Shown here one piece after another: positions 1 through 8,444 of a stretch of 36,419 nt of DNA. The position numbers and the translations under genes were made by a program. The DNA is from Polyangiaceae bacterium. Its GTDB lineage: Bacteria; Myxococcota_A; Polyangia; Polyangiales; Polyangiaceae. Within the stretch, counting starts at the first letter, position 1; the number at the start of each line of letters is the position of its first letter. The notes under the pieces were generated by a model. It was given only the letters and a program-made list of their open reading frames with translations, ran no database searches and was not told where the DNA came from. Location: assembly GCA_029261965.1 (NCBI GenBank), contig JAJDAH010000319.1:1-36419 (forward strand). The letters are read 5' to 3'.

Positions 1-2
1 AT

Positions 3-440
3 GGGCGAGGTATCGGGCTCATCGAGTTTTCGGTGCCGATTGCGGGTTTCGTAGACGGGGCGCGCCACGGACTGACACAGGTCGTTCTCGTCCCGCAGAG
101 CCAGGGAGGCAGTTTTTCTGATTCGCTGGCCCTCTTCGAAAGCGCGTCGATCACCGCGAACGTGCGCGTCTCAGGCGATACATCGAACGGGGAAGTGGTG
201 GCGTCTCAGACGTTCACGTTTCCGATCGAGATCTGCAAAGGGTGCCTCGTACGCTTGATACCGGAGGTGGATAACCCGGCGACCCCTGGGTATGAATGCA
301 ACGCGACGGGATCTGTGGGAGCGCCCCCCGTCGAGAATGTGTGCGCCTTAGGTCAGAACGACCCCGTCGATTGCCGCGTTTGCTGTGCATCGTTCGCGGG
401 GAACCCGGACTACGACGCGGCTTGCGCCTGTCCGGGCTGA
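3..440 (+). CDS. C-terminal part of a secreted Cys-rich protein (5' end outside window)
   Basis: The frame is open from base 3 with no stop, so the gene begins upstream of the window; the GTG at 33 is only an internal candidate. The visible 145 residues have an N-terminal stretch that looks like a beta-rich extracellular domain (alternating hydrophobic residues, AGFVDGARHG, then SITANVRVSGD). A Cys-rich tail follows, containing CKGC, CRVCC and a final CACPG. Such disulfide-rich ends are common in exported myxobacterial proteins. I recognise no catalytic motif and no named domain. The two genes downstream (794-2781) are on the same strand but separated by about 350 bases, so a shared operon is not supported. 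I am sure it is coding; its function is unknown. Confidence 0.6.
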   Translation, partial: GRGIGLIEFSVPIAGFVDGARHGLTQVVLVPQSQGGSFSDSLALFESASITANVRVSGDTSNGEVVASQTFTFPIEICKGCLVRLIPEVDNPATPGYECNATGSVGAPPVENVCALGQNDPVDCRVCCASFAGNPDYDAACACPG

Positions 441-793
441 TCGCCTGCCCGCCGCGCCGGCACTCGTCATCCCACGCTACGACGCCCGGCCCGCCGCGTG
501 GGCAAGCCCGTCCGGTTCGAGGCTTCCGCCCAATCCGCTCGACGAGGTCGAGAAACGCGCCCTGGAAGGTCGCCGCTATCCCTTGGTGCGTGCCAGCAAC
601 GAGCGCGCCGGTACCAAGGCGCACTGGTCCTACGACACGGCGACCGCTTGATGGCCACCTCGTCGATGGCGACTCGCGGCACGTCGTTTCGAGCGGCGGA
701 AAAATCGGGCCCCCGCTGGAGTGAACGTAGCGGAACTCGAGTTCTCCGCCGTACCGCCACCAGCGTATTTTGCATGAGATTTGTAACGTCAAC
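441..793. other. Intergenic stretch, no convincing gene
   Basis: 353 bases between the Cys-rich gene and the LDLa lipoprotein gene. Open frames exist on both strands, but they overlap one another and none has a signal peptide or ribosome binding site. The plus-strand frame ending at 651 gives a plausible-looking tail (around LDEVEKRALEGRRYPLV). The minus-strand frame over 580-700 contains VAIDEVAIK, which recalls the start of an ISL3-type transposase core. Neither continues as a recognisable protein. It may hold a decayed gene; I cannot support more. Confidence 0.3.
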
Positions 794-1378
794 ATGAGTC
801 AGGGTCAAAGGCTGCTATATTCCTCGCCCGCCGTGCGAACCCGCATTCCATGGGCCTTTGCACTCTCGCTGACCGTCGCCACGTCGCTGCTGCAGTGCAA
901 CCAGAGCGACCGGCAGCGCTGCCGCAACGAGGTGAAACGCATCGAGAAGTGCGGCGGGCAAGTGCAGGGTGTCTGCATGTCCGAGGCCGACTTCTGTGAA
1001 GCGGACTGCCACGCCGGCCTGTCCTGTGACGAGCTGTCGGCGAGTGAGCGGCCGACCGAGGTGCAGCAGTGCCTCAGGACCTGCCTCGACTCGTTCACCT
1101 GCGAAGACGACGGCAGCCGCATCGACGAGCGCTGGGTCTGCGATGGGGTCAACGACTGCGTGGACGGCTCGGACGAGCACGGCTGCGAGTACTTCCGCTG
1201 CGACGACGGAACGAAGATCGCGGCATGGCGCGAGTGCACCGGCACCGCGACCTGTGCAGACGAGTCCGACGAGATCGGGTGTGCGGAATGCAACGACGGG
1301 GAGGTGATCCCTCCCGACTGGCGCTGCGACGGGTACGCGGACTGCGCCGGTGGGGAGGACGAGCTGTCATGCAACTGA
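794..1378 (+). CDS. Lipoprotein with three LDL-receptor class A-like repeats
   Basis: 194 residues from the ATG at 794; the upstream ATG at 770 would put eight extra polar residues before the signal. The N-terminus has basic residues, a hydrophobic stretch and a lipobox-like SLLQC (Cys35), so it is probably an outer-surface lipoprotein, although Gln at -1 is unusual. Three LDLa-like repeats fill the C-terminal half: residues about 103-131, 136-163 and 166-193. Each ends in the calcium-binding signature (DCVDGSDEHGC, TCADESDEIGC, DCAGGEDELSC). All lack the first and third Cys of the animal domain, leaving a four-Cys variant. LDLa modules bind calcium and protein ligands, so a binding or adhesion role is inferred. 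The stop overlaps the start of the next gene by 10 bp, which implies translational coupling with the metallopeptidase. Confidence 0.88.
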   Translation: MSQGQRLLYSSPAVRTRIPWAFALSLTVATSLLQCNQSDRQRCRNEVKRIEKCGGQVQGVCMSEADFCEADCHAGLSCDELSASERPTEVQQCLRTCLDSFTCEDDGSRIDERWVCDGVNDCVDGSDEHGCEYFRCDDGTKIAAWRECTGTATCADESDEIGCAECNDGEVIPPDWRCDGYADCAGGEDELSCN

Positions 1379-2781
1379 GCCGGAGCCACGGGCTGCGACT
1401 GACCCAGCTGCTTGCCGCGTTGCTCTGCGCTTGCGCCGACGACGACCCGACAGTGGCGCCGGCCGCATGCGGACAGACGCCGTGCAGTGCCATGTGTGAC
1501 GCGTTGCAGACCGACTGCGACATCCTGGATGACGCCTGCCGTGCGCGCGTTTTCGCCGCAGTGGTCTGTGTCCGCGGCACTCCGGGCGAGCCGCCGGAGG
1601 TACGAGTCATCACGGAAGACGAGTACCGATCGCAACTCGAGGAGAACTTGCTCGGGGATGCTGGCTCGGCGATGGACGCTTCGAGCGACGTCGGCGCAGA
1701 TGGCGGCGCGGCGCTGGACGCTTCGAGCGACGCCAGCGCAGACGCCGGCGGGGCCGAGCCCGACCCGACCACCACCTGGTCCGACGGCCTGCGTCTGCTC
1801 CGCCTGCTGGCCCCGGATACCTCGGTGCTCGAGGCGGCGATCGACGATCGAGTCACGACTACGGCTGGCTTCTACAGCGGTGCGGAACGGGCCATCACGC
1901 TGATAGACCGCGGCGCCGCGCAGGACAGCGCCAGCGCGCGCAATCTGCTCGCCCACGAGTTCGTCCACGCGTTGCAGGATCAGCAGTTCGGGCTCGAGGA
2001 ACTGCGCCGCAGCACCGGCGGCACGATCGATGGAAGCACCGCGGTGCGCTGCCTCACCGAGGGGGAAGCCGACCACTACGCCGATCTGGCGTCGGGCCTG
2101 CTGGAGGGCTTCTCGGTCAATCCCGAGCTCATCATGATCTCAGCCAAGGCCGCGCTGAAGTTTTACCGAGACAGGGTGGCGCTCGACGAGAACCCCTACT
2201 ACGGCGCCGACCGACTGGTCTATCCGGTGGGTCACGCCTTCGTCGCCGACGCGTGGCTGCTCGACGGCAACGCAGGCGTCCAGCGGCTGCTCGGCGCCCC
2301 GCCCGTATCCACCGTGCAGTTCATCCGAGGCTACGGCGAGTTCCGGGACGCGACCATCGCTCCTATCCAGCCGCTTTCCTGTGGCGATGCGCAAGGGCCG
2401 GGCGATGGCTACGAGCTCTACAGTAGCGCGACGCTGGGAGCCTTTCAGGTATTTGGCCTGCTCACCAAGGCGATGGTCGACGATGGAATACGGCCGAGCG
2501 AAGAGGCATGGCGGCACGCCAGCCGATGGAGCCAGGACCGGCTGGCCCTCTTCTCACACGAGAGCGGCGAGGTCGCGGTCTCCTGGCGCATGCGCTTCGT
2601 GCGCGAAGAGGTGGCGGGCCAGGTGGCCGACGCCTTCGAGCGGCGGATCGCCGATGACTGGTCCGACCTGCGCATTCGCCGGCGGGCCGCGGAGATCGAG
2701 CTGCTCGGCAGTACCGACCCGGAGCTGCGAGAGGCCTGGCAGGGCACGGACCCTGAGGCGTGCCCGTCCGACCAGCCCTGA
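1369..2781 (+). CDS. Zinc-dependent gluzincin-type peptidase lipoprotein
   Basis: 470 residues from the ATG at 1369, inside the previous gene; the open frame runs further upstream, but only this start gives a signal peptide (LAALLCAC, lipid Cys22). A Cys-rich segment follows (about 35-65). An Asp/Ser/Ala linker (about 97-135) then repeats the unit DASSDxxADxGG twice. The catalytic motif is HEFVH at 196-200, within a helix reading LLAHEFVHALQDQ, and TEGEADHY follows with acidic residues at 231, 233 and 235. HExxH plus a downstream Glu is the gluzincin arrangement, so a surface zinc endopeptidase is likely. The HEFVHALQDQ wording resembles uncharacterised surface proteins rather than thermolysin, so the substrate is unknown. 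Coupling to the LDLa lipoprotein suggests the two act together outside the cell. Confidence 0.85.
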   Translation: MQLSRSHGLRLTQLLAALLCACADDDPTVAPAACGQTPCSAMCDALQTDCDILDDACRARVFAAVVCVRGTPGEPPEVRVITEDEYRSQLEENLLGDAGSAMDASSDVGADGGAALDASSDASADAGGAEPDPTTTWSDGLRLLRLLAPDTSVLEAAIDDRVTTTAGFYSGAERAITLIDRGAAQDSASARNLLAHEFVHALQDQQFGLEELRRSTGGTIDGSTAVRCLTEGEADHYADLASGLLEGFSVNPELIMISAKAALKFYRDRVALDENPYYGADRLVYPVGHAFVADAWLLDGNAGVQRLLGAPPVSTVQFIRGYGEFRDATIAPIQPLSCGDAQGPGDGYELYSSATLGAFQVFGLLTKAMVDDGIRPSEEAWRHASRWSQDRLALFSHESGEVAVSWRMRFVREEVAGQVADAFERRIADDWSDLRIRRRAAEIELLGSTDPELREAWQGTDPEACPSDQP

Positions 2782-2813
2782 CGCCACCCGACTCGAAACT
2801 TGCCTCGAGTCCC

Positions 2814-4094
2814 CTACTGATACTCGTTCGGTGCGAGGGTGAGGCAGCCGCCATCCTCGTTGACCATGATGCCCACGCGCTGCGCTTCGGGCGGGCTCGT
2901 GTAGCCGAAGAGGAAACACATTTCGTTTTCACCGACGCCGAACCGCATCGAGTGGTCGGTGGTGTTGTTGAAATGGCATTGGAACTGGACGGCATCCATC
3001 CCGGGCGTCTCGATGACCGGAGAGTAGACTTCCACATCGCTGTCGGTGAGACCGGTACCCGCGCGGTCGTACGGTGTGAGCATGGTCTCGAACATGTCGA
3101 TCTCGGGGGCGATGGTGCCGGGCATCGGGCCCGGGGCGGTCCCGAAGTTGGTCGTGAACTGCGTCGCCCATTGATGCGTGTGCGGCATGATCGCGAGCAC
3201 GTCGCCTCCACCCCAGCCACAGTTGCCGTGCACGACCTTGGACGATCGCGCTGGGATCATGAATCCGAAGTGGATGTAGACGAACATCGCTGCGGGGTCG
3301 GTCACCTGATCCACGGGCATGGTGAAGAAGTCCCAGGCCGCCTCGGTGTGTAGCGTGTCCGGCGTCGTGTTCTGGAGATGTGTGCTGGTGGCTACTTCGA
3401 GGCCGACGGGTAGCTCGTAAGCGTAGCCGTTCGCGAGTGCGTAGCGCTCCGCGTCCACTCCAATGACCTGCGTCGAGCTGGCGAAAAGCACGGCAGGCGT
3501 GAACAGCTCGCTCGGGTCGGCGCCCGTGAGCAACCTGGAGATCTGTCCGAACACGAGAGCGTCGGCGCTCTGGCGGCATCGCGGATAGGGCTGAGCGCCC
3601 GCCTCGGCATCGATTTCCATCCCGTACAGGTTGGCGTGATGAAGACCCGGGGTCGTATGGATCTTGGCGGTGTAGACCCAGCGGTTCTCGACGTCGGGGA
3701 TCGGCCAAGAGTTGCAAGGACTGACGTCGGCGAATCCCGAAGTGTCTCCAGACTCGGAGTCGTAGCCCGGCGGAATGTCCTGGGGCTCCATCACGAGTCG
3801 AAAACCACTCTTCGGCGGCGGCGGAAGATCGGTGAGCAACTCGAGCGGAAGCTCGGCGTCGTGGGCTAACATCTCACCATTGAAAACGACATTGAACTGG
3901 TCGGCCTGTTCTTCCGGCTCGAAGCGAAACGGGTCGAGCACGCACTCTCCATCCGTGTCGACCACGTCGCCCGCGGGGCAGACGATTTCGTTTTCGGGAT
4001 CCGGCGATTGCTCGTCAGAACCGCTACAGGCTACGGCGAGCCCAACGCAAAAGAGACCGACTGAACTCGAGGCGACAGAGCGAATACGGTGCAT
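2814..4094 (-). CDS. Copper type II ascorbate-dependent monooxygenase-like lipoprotein (PHM/DBM superfamily)
   Basis: 426 residues with a good ribosome binding site (GGAGG, 8 bases before the ATG) and a lipoprotein signal (GLAVAC, Cys23). The two-copper architecture of peptidylglycine alpha-hydroxylating monooxygenase is visible. His152-His153 (LHHANLYG) and His239 fit the CuH site. The HTH at 305-307 and Met392 in an NEMCFLFGY segment fit the CuM site; in PHM the CuM methionine also lies in an EMC motif. It should hydroxylate an activated C-H bond using O2 and a reductant, outside the cytoplasm. Animal PHM acts on peptide C-termini and DBM on catechols; the substrate here is unknown. The gene stands alone, downstream of an operator-like repeat. 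The superfamily assignment is firm; activity is inferred. Confidence 0.85.
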   Translation of the reverse strand: MHRIRSVASSSVGLFCVGLAVACSGSDEQSPDPENEIVCPAGDVVDTDGECVLDPFRFEPEEQADQFNVVFNGEMLAHDAELPLELLTDLPPPPKSGFRLVMEPQDIPPGYDSESGDTSGFADVSPCNSWPIPDVENRWVYTAKIHTTPGLHHANLYGMEIDAEAGAQPYPRCRQSADALVFGQISRLLTGADPSELFTPAVLFASSTQVIGVDAERYALANGYAYELPVGLEVATSTHLQNTTPDTLHTEAAWDFFTMPVDQVTDPAAMFVYIHFGFMIPARSSKVVHGNCGWGGGDVLAIMPHTHQWATQFTTNFGTAPGPMPGTIAPEIDMFETMLTPYDRAGTGLTDSDVEVYSPVIETPGMDAVQFQCHFNNTTDHSMRFGVGENEMCFLFGYTSPPEAQRVGIMVNEDGGCLTLAPNEYQ

Positions 4095-4185
4095 GAGACG
4101 ACCTCCGGGAAGCGACGAAAACGGACTGACCAGCTGGCCACTTTTGAGAATGTAGCTGGCGTTGCCTCGCCTCGCTAGGGGAAAA

Positions 4186-4225
4186 ATTCTAACATATCAG
4201 TGTCTTATGAAATATCGACACTGAT
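4186..4225 (-). promoter_or_regulatory. Promoter with a perfect inverted repeat (putative operator) for the copper monooxygenase gene
   Basis: In an AT-rich island, ATCAGTGTC (4196-4204) is repeated perfectly and inverted as GACACTGAT (4217-4225) with a 12-base spacer, so the half-sites are 21 bp apart, two helical turns. On the minus strand a -10-like TAGAAT lies at 4191-4186, so the repeat covers the expected -35 and spacer region. That is where a dimeric repressor would bind. The start codon is about 90 bases downstream. It could also be a weak terminator for the GST gene, but the stem is AT-rich and no U-run follows it directly. Confidence 0.55.
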
Positions 4226-4375
4226 CGCTGCATGGATTTTCTCCCCCCGTCAGCCACGATGGTGCTCATTTCGGTGAGCAAAATTGAGGGGATGCCCACC
4301 ATTTCCGCGAGCCCGACGGGAGTGACTTGGAGCGGCCGGATCACGCGGAACGAACGCCAGCGTCCGCTTTTCGGT

Positions 4376-5005
4376 TCAGCCTCCCGGTTGTTCGATGCCG
4401 CGTTCCTTGCAGATCGCTGCGCCTCGCTCGTCAGCTCGCTGGAGCGCCGGTCGCTTTTCGAGGCGCTCGACGTAGGCCGTGAATGCTGGTCGTTTTTCGA
4501 GCATGCCGAAACCGAGCATGAAGCGCACCGTGGCGCCGAAAATGATGTCGGCCATCGAGAAGCGGTCGCCGAGGATGAAGCCGTGAGAGACAGCGCTCTC
4601 CATGGCGATGAGCATCGAGTCGTGATCCCCCCAACCCGCCTGCGCTGCGCCGTACTCCCAGCCGCGCATCTTCGCCATCAAGCCAGGCTCGATCACCGCG
4701 GGCGCGAACATCGACCAGCGGAGGTAGGTGCCACGCCCCGGATCGTCCGGCGCGGGGGCGAGCTTGCCCGAAGAGTAGCGATCGGCGAGGTAGAGACCGA
4801 TCGCGGCGGTCTCGGTCACGACGACGTCGCCGTCTTTCAGAATCGGGAGCTTGCCCATGGGGTTGAGCGAAATCATGTCGGGCTTCTTGTGCTCGCCGGC
4901 CATGAGGTCGACGAAGCGAAGCTCGTGTTCGACGCCGACTTCTTCGAGCATCCAGACGCAGGTGGCGGCTCGAGACAACGGGTGGTGGTAGAGAACGACA
5001 GCCAT
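4376..5005 (-). CDS. Glutathione S-transferase family protein
   Basis: 209 residues starting MAVVLYHHPLSR; the open frame extends upstream, but only this ATG begins at the conserved beta1 strand. The N-terminal thioredoxin-fold domain (1-80) carries the candidate catalytic Ser11 after the first strand. It also has the cis-proline segment (NPMGKLPIL) and the glutathione-binding ETAAIGLYL. The helical C-terminal domain contains the ILGDRFSMADI motif (N-capping box and hydrophobic staple) typical of cytosolic GSTs. Length matches the family. It would conjugate or reduce electrophiles with glutathione in the cytoplasm; the specific substrate is not readable. A glutathione synthetase gene lies about 9.4 kb away on the same strand. 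Confidence 0.9.
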   Translation of the reverse strand: MAVVLYHHPLSRAATCVWMLEEVGVEHELRFVDLMAGEHKKPDMISLNPMGKLPILKDGDVVVTETAAIGLYLADRYSSGKLAPAPDDPGRGTYLRWSMFAPAVIEPGLMAKMRGWEYGAAQAGWGDHDSMLIAMESAVSHGFILGDRFSMADIIFGATVRFMLGFGMLEKRPAFTAYVERLEKRPALQRADERGAAICKERGIEQPGG

Positions 5006-5079
5006 AGGCGGCACAATAGCACTCAAACGAGCGCCGGCGACGTTGGGGCTCTCGCCCGTGGGCCCGGGGGTCCAGCGCG

Positions 5080-5864
5080 ATTCTCTTGTTGGCTTCGGCC
5101 ATCGCCGCAGCCCCTGGTCGGGCGGAGGCCTGCTCGGTCCCTTGCAATCCAACCTATGCCACTCCGAGCTCAGGCACGGTGCCCCTGAATCGGACCTCGG
5201 CGAGATCGAAGTCGTCGACGACGAACGCGTCGAAGTCTCCTCGTTCGGGCTCTCGCCGTGCACACAAGTATTCTCAGCGGACGTGAAGGCAGTGAGCGTT
5301 GCGCTTTCCGAAGGCGCTGCGCCTTGGGCCGATGCGTTGCAGTTTTGGGTCACGGTGGACGGAAATATTTGGGCGGATCATAGGCGACAGCAGCCGTTCA
5401 TGGCTCCCGTTCCGCCCGGGTACGGCGGCACCAATGTGTACAGGAACTGCGACCAGGATGTGTCGCTGAACCTGGAAGCAGGGTCGCACGAAGTCGTCAT
5501 CCACGCATCGCTTCCCGGCACCGACCTGGAGCTATCGACACCGCCGGTCGAAATCGAGCTCGCCTGCGAACACGACGTGCGGAACGCGAACGGCGAGCCG
5601 GACCTGCCGGCCCCGAGTGAGACAGAGCCGGCGGGTCCGCTCATGGCGGGCTCCGGTTGCAGCACGAGCGGTCGACGCTCCGGCTTCTGTTGGCTGACCC
5701 TTCTATCTATCGCGGCCTCGGGACGATGGATGCGACGGGGCCGGTCGCATCGCTCGACCACGAGTGCGAAAGCTTCGCGGAGCGCGCCGTCTGGACAGGT
5801 TAGGCCGGCTGCGGCGCCAGACACTTGGGACATCGGGCCGAGCGTGAAGACCTTGGACCGCTAG
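5080..5864 (+). pseudogene. Frameshifted exported protein with a MYXO-CTERM-like tail
   Basis: Two frames must be joined to make a sensible protein. The first, around 5080-5190, encodes a signal-peptide-like stretch (ILLLASAIAAAPGRAEAC) followed by CSVPCNPTYATP and GTVPLN. The second takes over near 5170-5200 and runs to 5864, encoding a globular part (EIEVVDDERVEVSSFG, then a beta-rich region with VTVDGNIW). It ends in a glycine/cysteine, hydrophobic, arginine tail (GSGC, then FCWLTLLSIAASG, then RWMRRGR) resembling the MYXO-CTERM sorting signal. About 38 further residues follow that tail, which is atypical and suggests a lost stop. There is no ATG start in the first frame. Either a decayed gene or a sequencing error. 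Confidence 0.5.
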
Positions 5865-5922
5865 TCCGAGCGCGCCAGATCGCGCCGGACGGCGGTGATG
5901 ACAGCCGTCGGGTGTCGTAGCC

Positions 5923-7173
5923 TCAAGGTGGCCCGAATCGCATGAGCTCCCCGGCTGCTGTGAAGTAGTAGACGGCGTCCGCGTCGGTGGCGACCAGGGA
6001 CGGTTTCGCCAGAGTGGCGAGCTCGGTCATCGAGCCGTCGGCGAGGCACATCGCGACGAGTTGTGATTCTTCGACGACGTAGACGTGCGTCGCGTCGACG
6101 GCCACGTTGCGAATCAGCCGGTCCGTGGCGTGAAGGGTCGTGGCGCCTCCGCCACCCCGCGGTACTTTGACGAGCCTCGATCCGAATTGCGGTGCGCCCC
6201 GACCGATGTAGACGTTGCTCGCGTCGATGGCGAGATGCTGGATCGCACCCAACCTGACCAATTCGACAGGTGTCTGGCTTCCCTCCGGGAGCGTCAAGAC
6301 GGTGTTGCCGTCACTCCAGTATGGGCATCCGTCCGACCGGAGGGCGCGCCACGCCGTCAAGGCATCTCTCGGCGTCGACCGCGAGGCGACGCGAGTCAGG
6401 TCTCGAAGGTTGCCTTCCAGATCGACTCGCGATGCGTAAATCGTGTCCGTCAGCGGCGTGCCATCTATGACCAGGAAGTAGAGCGTCGAAGCGTCGCCTT
6501 CGACGCTCGCGGCCCGAACGCCTGTTGACTCGGACCTCCCCTCGGGTGGACCTCCCATTCGAAAGCGCTTGGAGCCTCCCGACCAAAAAAACAGATCCCC
6601 GATGAACAGATAGTCTCCGATCGCGCCTCCGTTGGCAGTTCCCAACTGGACCGGCGTGGCCACGACCTCGACCGTCCCGCCCGCGAGGGCCACGCGATGT
6701 AGACCGCTCGCGAGGCGGTTGGCGCTCGGGAAGCTCACGAACTCTCCGGCGGCCCAATGCACAAAACCGTTTCGAATCTGTAGGCGGGCGGAACCAAAGG
6801 TCAGATCAGGCATCGGCATGACGGTGGGTATCGTCGTGACGATGCGAGTCGTGCACTTTCTCGGATCCCGCGTGGGCTCGGCTTCGATGGGGAAGCGGCG
6901 TGTGCACGGGGTGAGTGGAAGCGTCCCATCGATTGGATCAGAACCAGAACCATCGCCCTCAGCGGTGGCGTCGTGGGGCACATCCGGTATCGATTCGCCC
7001 GCGGCATCGCGAGACATGGCGTCCGGGCCGCGGCTGTCCGACGTGGCGTCTTGATCGCTGATCCCGCATGCCGATACGGTCGCCATCGTGAGCGAAATCC
7101 AGAAGCACCGCCGGCCGTGCTTCCTTCGGCCGCCGCGCCACCAGCGGGTTGGCTCGCTCCGCGCGTCTACCAC
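5923..7173 (-). CDS. Beta-propeller-like lipoprotein
   Basis: About 416 residues if translation starts at the GTG at 7173; other upstream starts are possible and no clear ribosome binding site decides. The N-terminus carries a basic run, a hydrophobic segment and MATVSAC, a lipobox. An Asp/Ser/Gly-rich linker follows. The body consists of repeated blade-like units: IDASNVYIGRG, VDATHVYVVEE and TDADAVYYFTA, each followed by a short turn and strands such as LVKVPRGGG. This pattern (xDATHVYV...VP.GGG) is a known style of uncharacterised myxobacterial propeller lipoproteins. The gene at 27275-28438 carries the same repeats, so the two are paralogues. No catalytic residue is apparent; a ligand-binding or scaffold role at the surface is inferred. 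Confidence 0.75.
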   Translation of the reverse strand: MVDARSEPTRWWRGGRRKHGRRCFWISLTMATVSACGISDQDATSDSRGPDAMSRDAAGESIPDVPHDATAEGDGSGSDPIDGTLPLTPCTRRFPIEAEPTRDPRKCTTRIVTTIPTVMPMPDLTFGSARLQIRNGFVHWAAGEFVSFPSANRLASGLHRVALAGGTVEVVATPVQLGTANGGAIGDYLFIGDLFFWSGGSKRFRMGGPPEGRSESTGVRAASVEGDASTLYFLVIDGTPLTDTIYASRVDLEGNLRDLTRVASRSTPRDALTAWRALRSDGCPYWSDGNTVLTLPEGSQTPVELVRLGAIQHLAIDASNVYIGRGAPQFGSRLVKVPRGGGGATTLHATDRLIRNVAVDATHVYVVEESQLVAMCLADGSMTELATLAKPSLVATDADAVYYFTAAGELMRFGPP

Positions 7174-7267
7174 GCCCAACAAGCTACACGGCGCCGGTGG
7201 GTAGCGCACTCGCCCTCGTACGGGCCTAGCGGAAACGGGGCGAGGGGTATCTAGAGTGAGACTGCTT

Positions 7268-8383
7268 TCACGGCAGCCGGCAGTAGCCCAGCTCGCCGAG
7301 ACCGCCGAGCGAGACGTCGAGGGACTCGCAGGTTCCTGCGGTGCAGTCGCTCGGCGAAGCGCCGATGATGCAGGGCTTCTGGCAGCGCGACGCGTCGGCT
7401 GCGTCGGGCAGACACATGAGCCCCGGGGCGCAGAACACGGTGCAAACATCGCCCTCCACCAAGCCCGGGTCCGCGACGGTGCAGTCGGTGATGCCCGGAC
7501 CGCCTTCGACCGACCGCGTCTTGCACCCGACGCCCGCGGGACAACCGACGAAGGGAGCCGTCGTGTCGCTCGGGTCGAAAGGGTTGCACGGCGTCGAGCA
7601 CACGGCGGCGCCAGGGACAGCCGGCGCCGGTGGCGCGTCGACGCGGATCGGACGACACTGGCCGCCTCCACAATCCGCGTGCACCGAGCAGAACGCTCGG
7701 CACAAACCCGTCGGTTGACCTACGCAAGTGTGACCCGAGCCGCAGTCCAGCGCCGCCGGATCACACCCACCGAGACTCGGGACGCTTCCCGCCGCGCGGC
7801 AGATGGTGCCGCCGGCCGCTAGCGACAGCGGATTGAGATCGCACGTCTCATCCGTCCCGCAGCCCGGGCAATCGGCGGGATGCACCGCGCAGGGGCCATC
7901 CCCAGGCACCAAACACCTCGCGGGCCACCCGCAGACATTGCCAGCGAAGGGGGAGCTGTCGGCGGCGAAGCAAAGCATGCCGTCCGGGCACTCCGCTTGC
8001 TCCATGGGCGACGTACACTGAAGCGCACAGATCCCGTTGGGATGCCCTCCCGGCGCTGGGGTCGGATCGCAGATCGGCTGGGCCGTGCCGGAAGGCGGAG
8101 GCGGGCAGGAGCCATCCGCCGAGCAACCGGGCACGCACGACAAGCCGTTGCCGCCGAGGAGAAAGCACCCCATCGGATCGCAGCTCTCGCAGTCGGAGTA
8201 TGCCGCGCCGGCGTCCATCGCGGGTGGGGCCCCTCCCGAGCCTGCGACTCCACCGCCGCCGCCCACAGCTCCGGTTCCGCCGGACGCGTCCGCGCCAGCG
8301 TCGGCGCCCATCGCTCCGCCAGACCCGCCGCTCGAGCACGCAACGATGAACGACACGCCGGTCACGAGCACGAGATTGCGCAT
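7268..8383 (-). CDS. Cys-rich lipoprotein
   Basis: 371 residues, with an excellent AGGAGG five bases before the ATG. The signal sequence ends in SFIVAC (lipid Cys16) and is followed by a Gly/Ser/Ala low-complexity linker (about 17-55). The rest is a chain of short disulfide-type units with more than thirty cysteines (for example CESCDPMGC, CPDGMLCF, CGTDETC, CSVHADCGGGQC). The spacing recalls EGF-like or Dickkopf-like Cys-rich modules seen in secreted myxobacterial proteins, but I cannot assign a single named domain. It is probably anchored to the outer membrane. It is followed by the Metal_hydrol-type gene on its other flank with only 60 bases between them; whether they are related is unknown. 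Confidence 0.8.
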   Translation of the reverse strand: MRNLVLVTGVSFIVACSSGGSGGAMGADAGADASGGTGAVGGGGGVAGSGGAPPAMDAGAAYSDCESCDPMGCFLLGGNGLSCVPGCSADGSCPPPPSGTAQPICDPTPAPGGHPNGICALQCTSPMEQAECPDGMLCFAADSSPFAGNVCGWPARCLVPGDGPCAVHPADCPGCGTDETCDLNPLSLAAGGTICRAAGSVPSLGGCDPAALDCGSGHTCVGQPTGLCRAFCSVHADCGGGQCRPIRVDAPPAPAVPGAAVCSTPCNPFDPSDTTAPFVGCPAGVGCKTRSVEGGPGITDCTVADPGLVEGDVCTVFCAPGLMCLPDAADASRCQKPCIIGASPSDCTAGTCESLDVSLGGLGELGYCRLP

Positions 8384-8444
8384 GTCAGCCTCCTAGCACT
8401 CGACAGATTTCAGCGGAAGAGGGTGAGCGTCATCTCTCTCCGCT

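Noticed and set aside
385-651. Small plus-strand gene ending LDEVEKRALEGRRYPLV...
   Set aside because: No signal peptide, ribosome binding site or recognisable family, and the first half is Arg-rich noise.
467-808. ISL3-type transposase suggested by VAIDEVAIK
   Set aside because: The motif is not followed by the rest of the core in any frame, and the match is only nine residues.
4196-4225. Inverted repeat as a rho-independent terminator of the GST gene
   Set aside because: The stem is AT-rich, the loop is 12 bases and no U-run follows directly; it also overlaps a promoter-like -10 region.
4232-5188. Long plus-strand frame (318 codons)
   Set aside because: It mirrors the GST gene on the other strand and has no protein-like features of its own.
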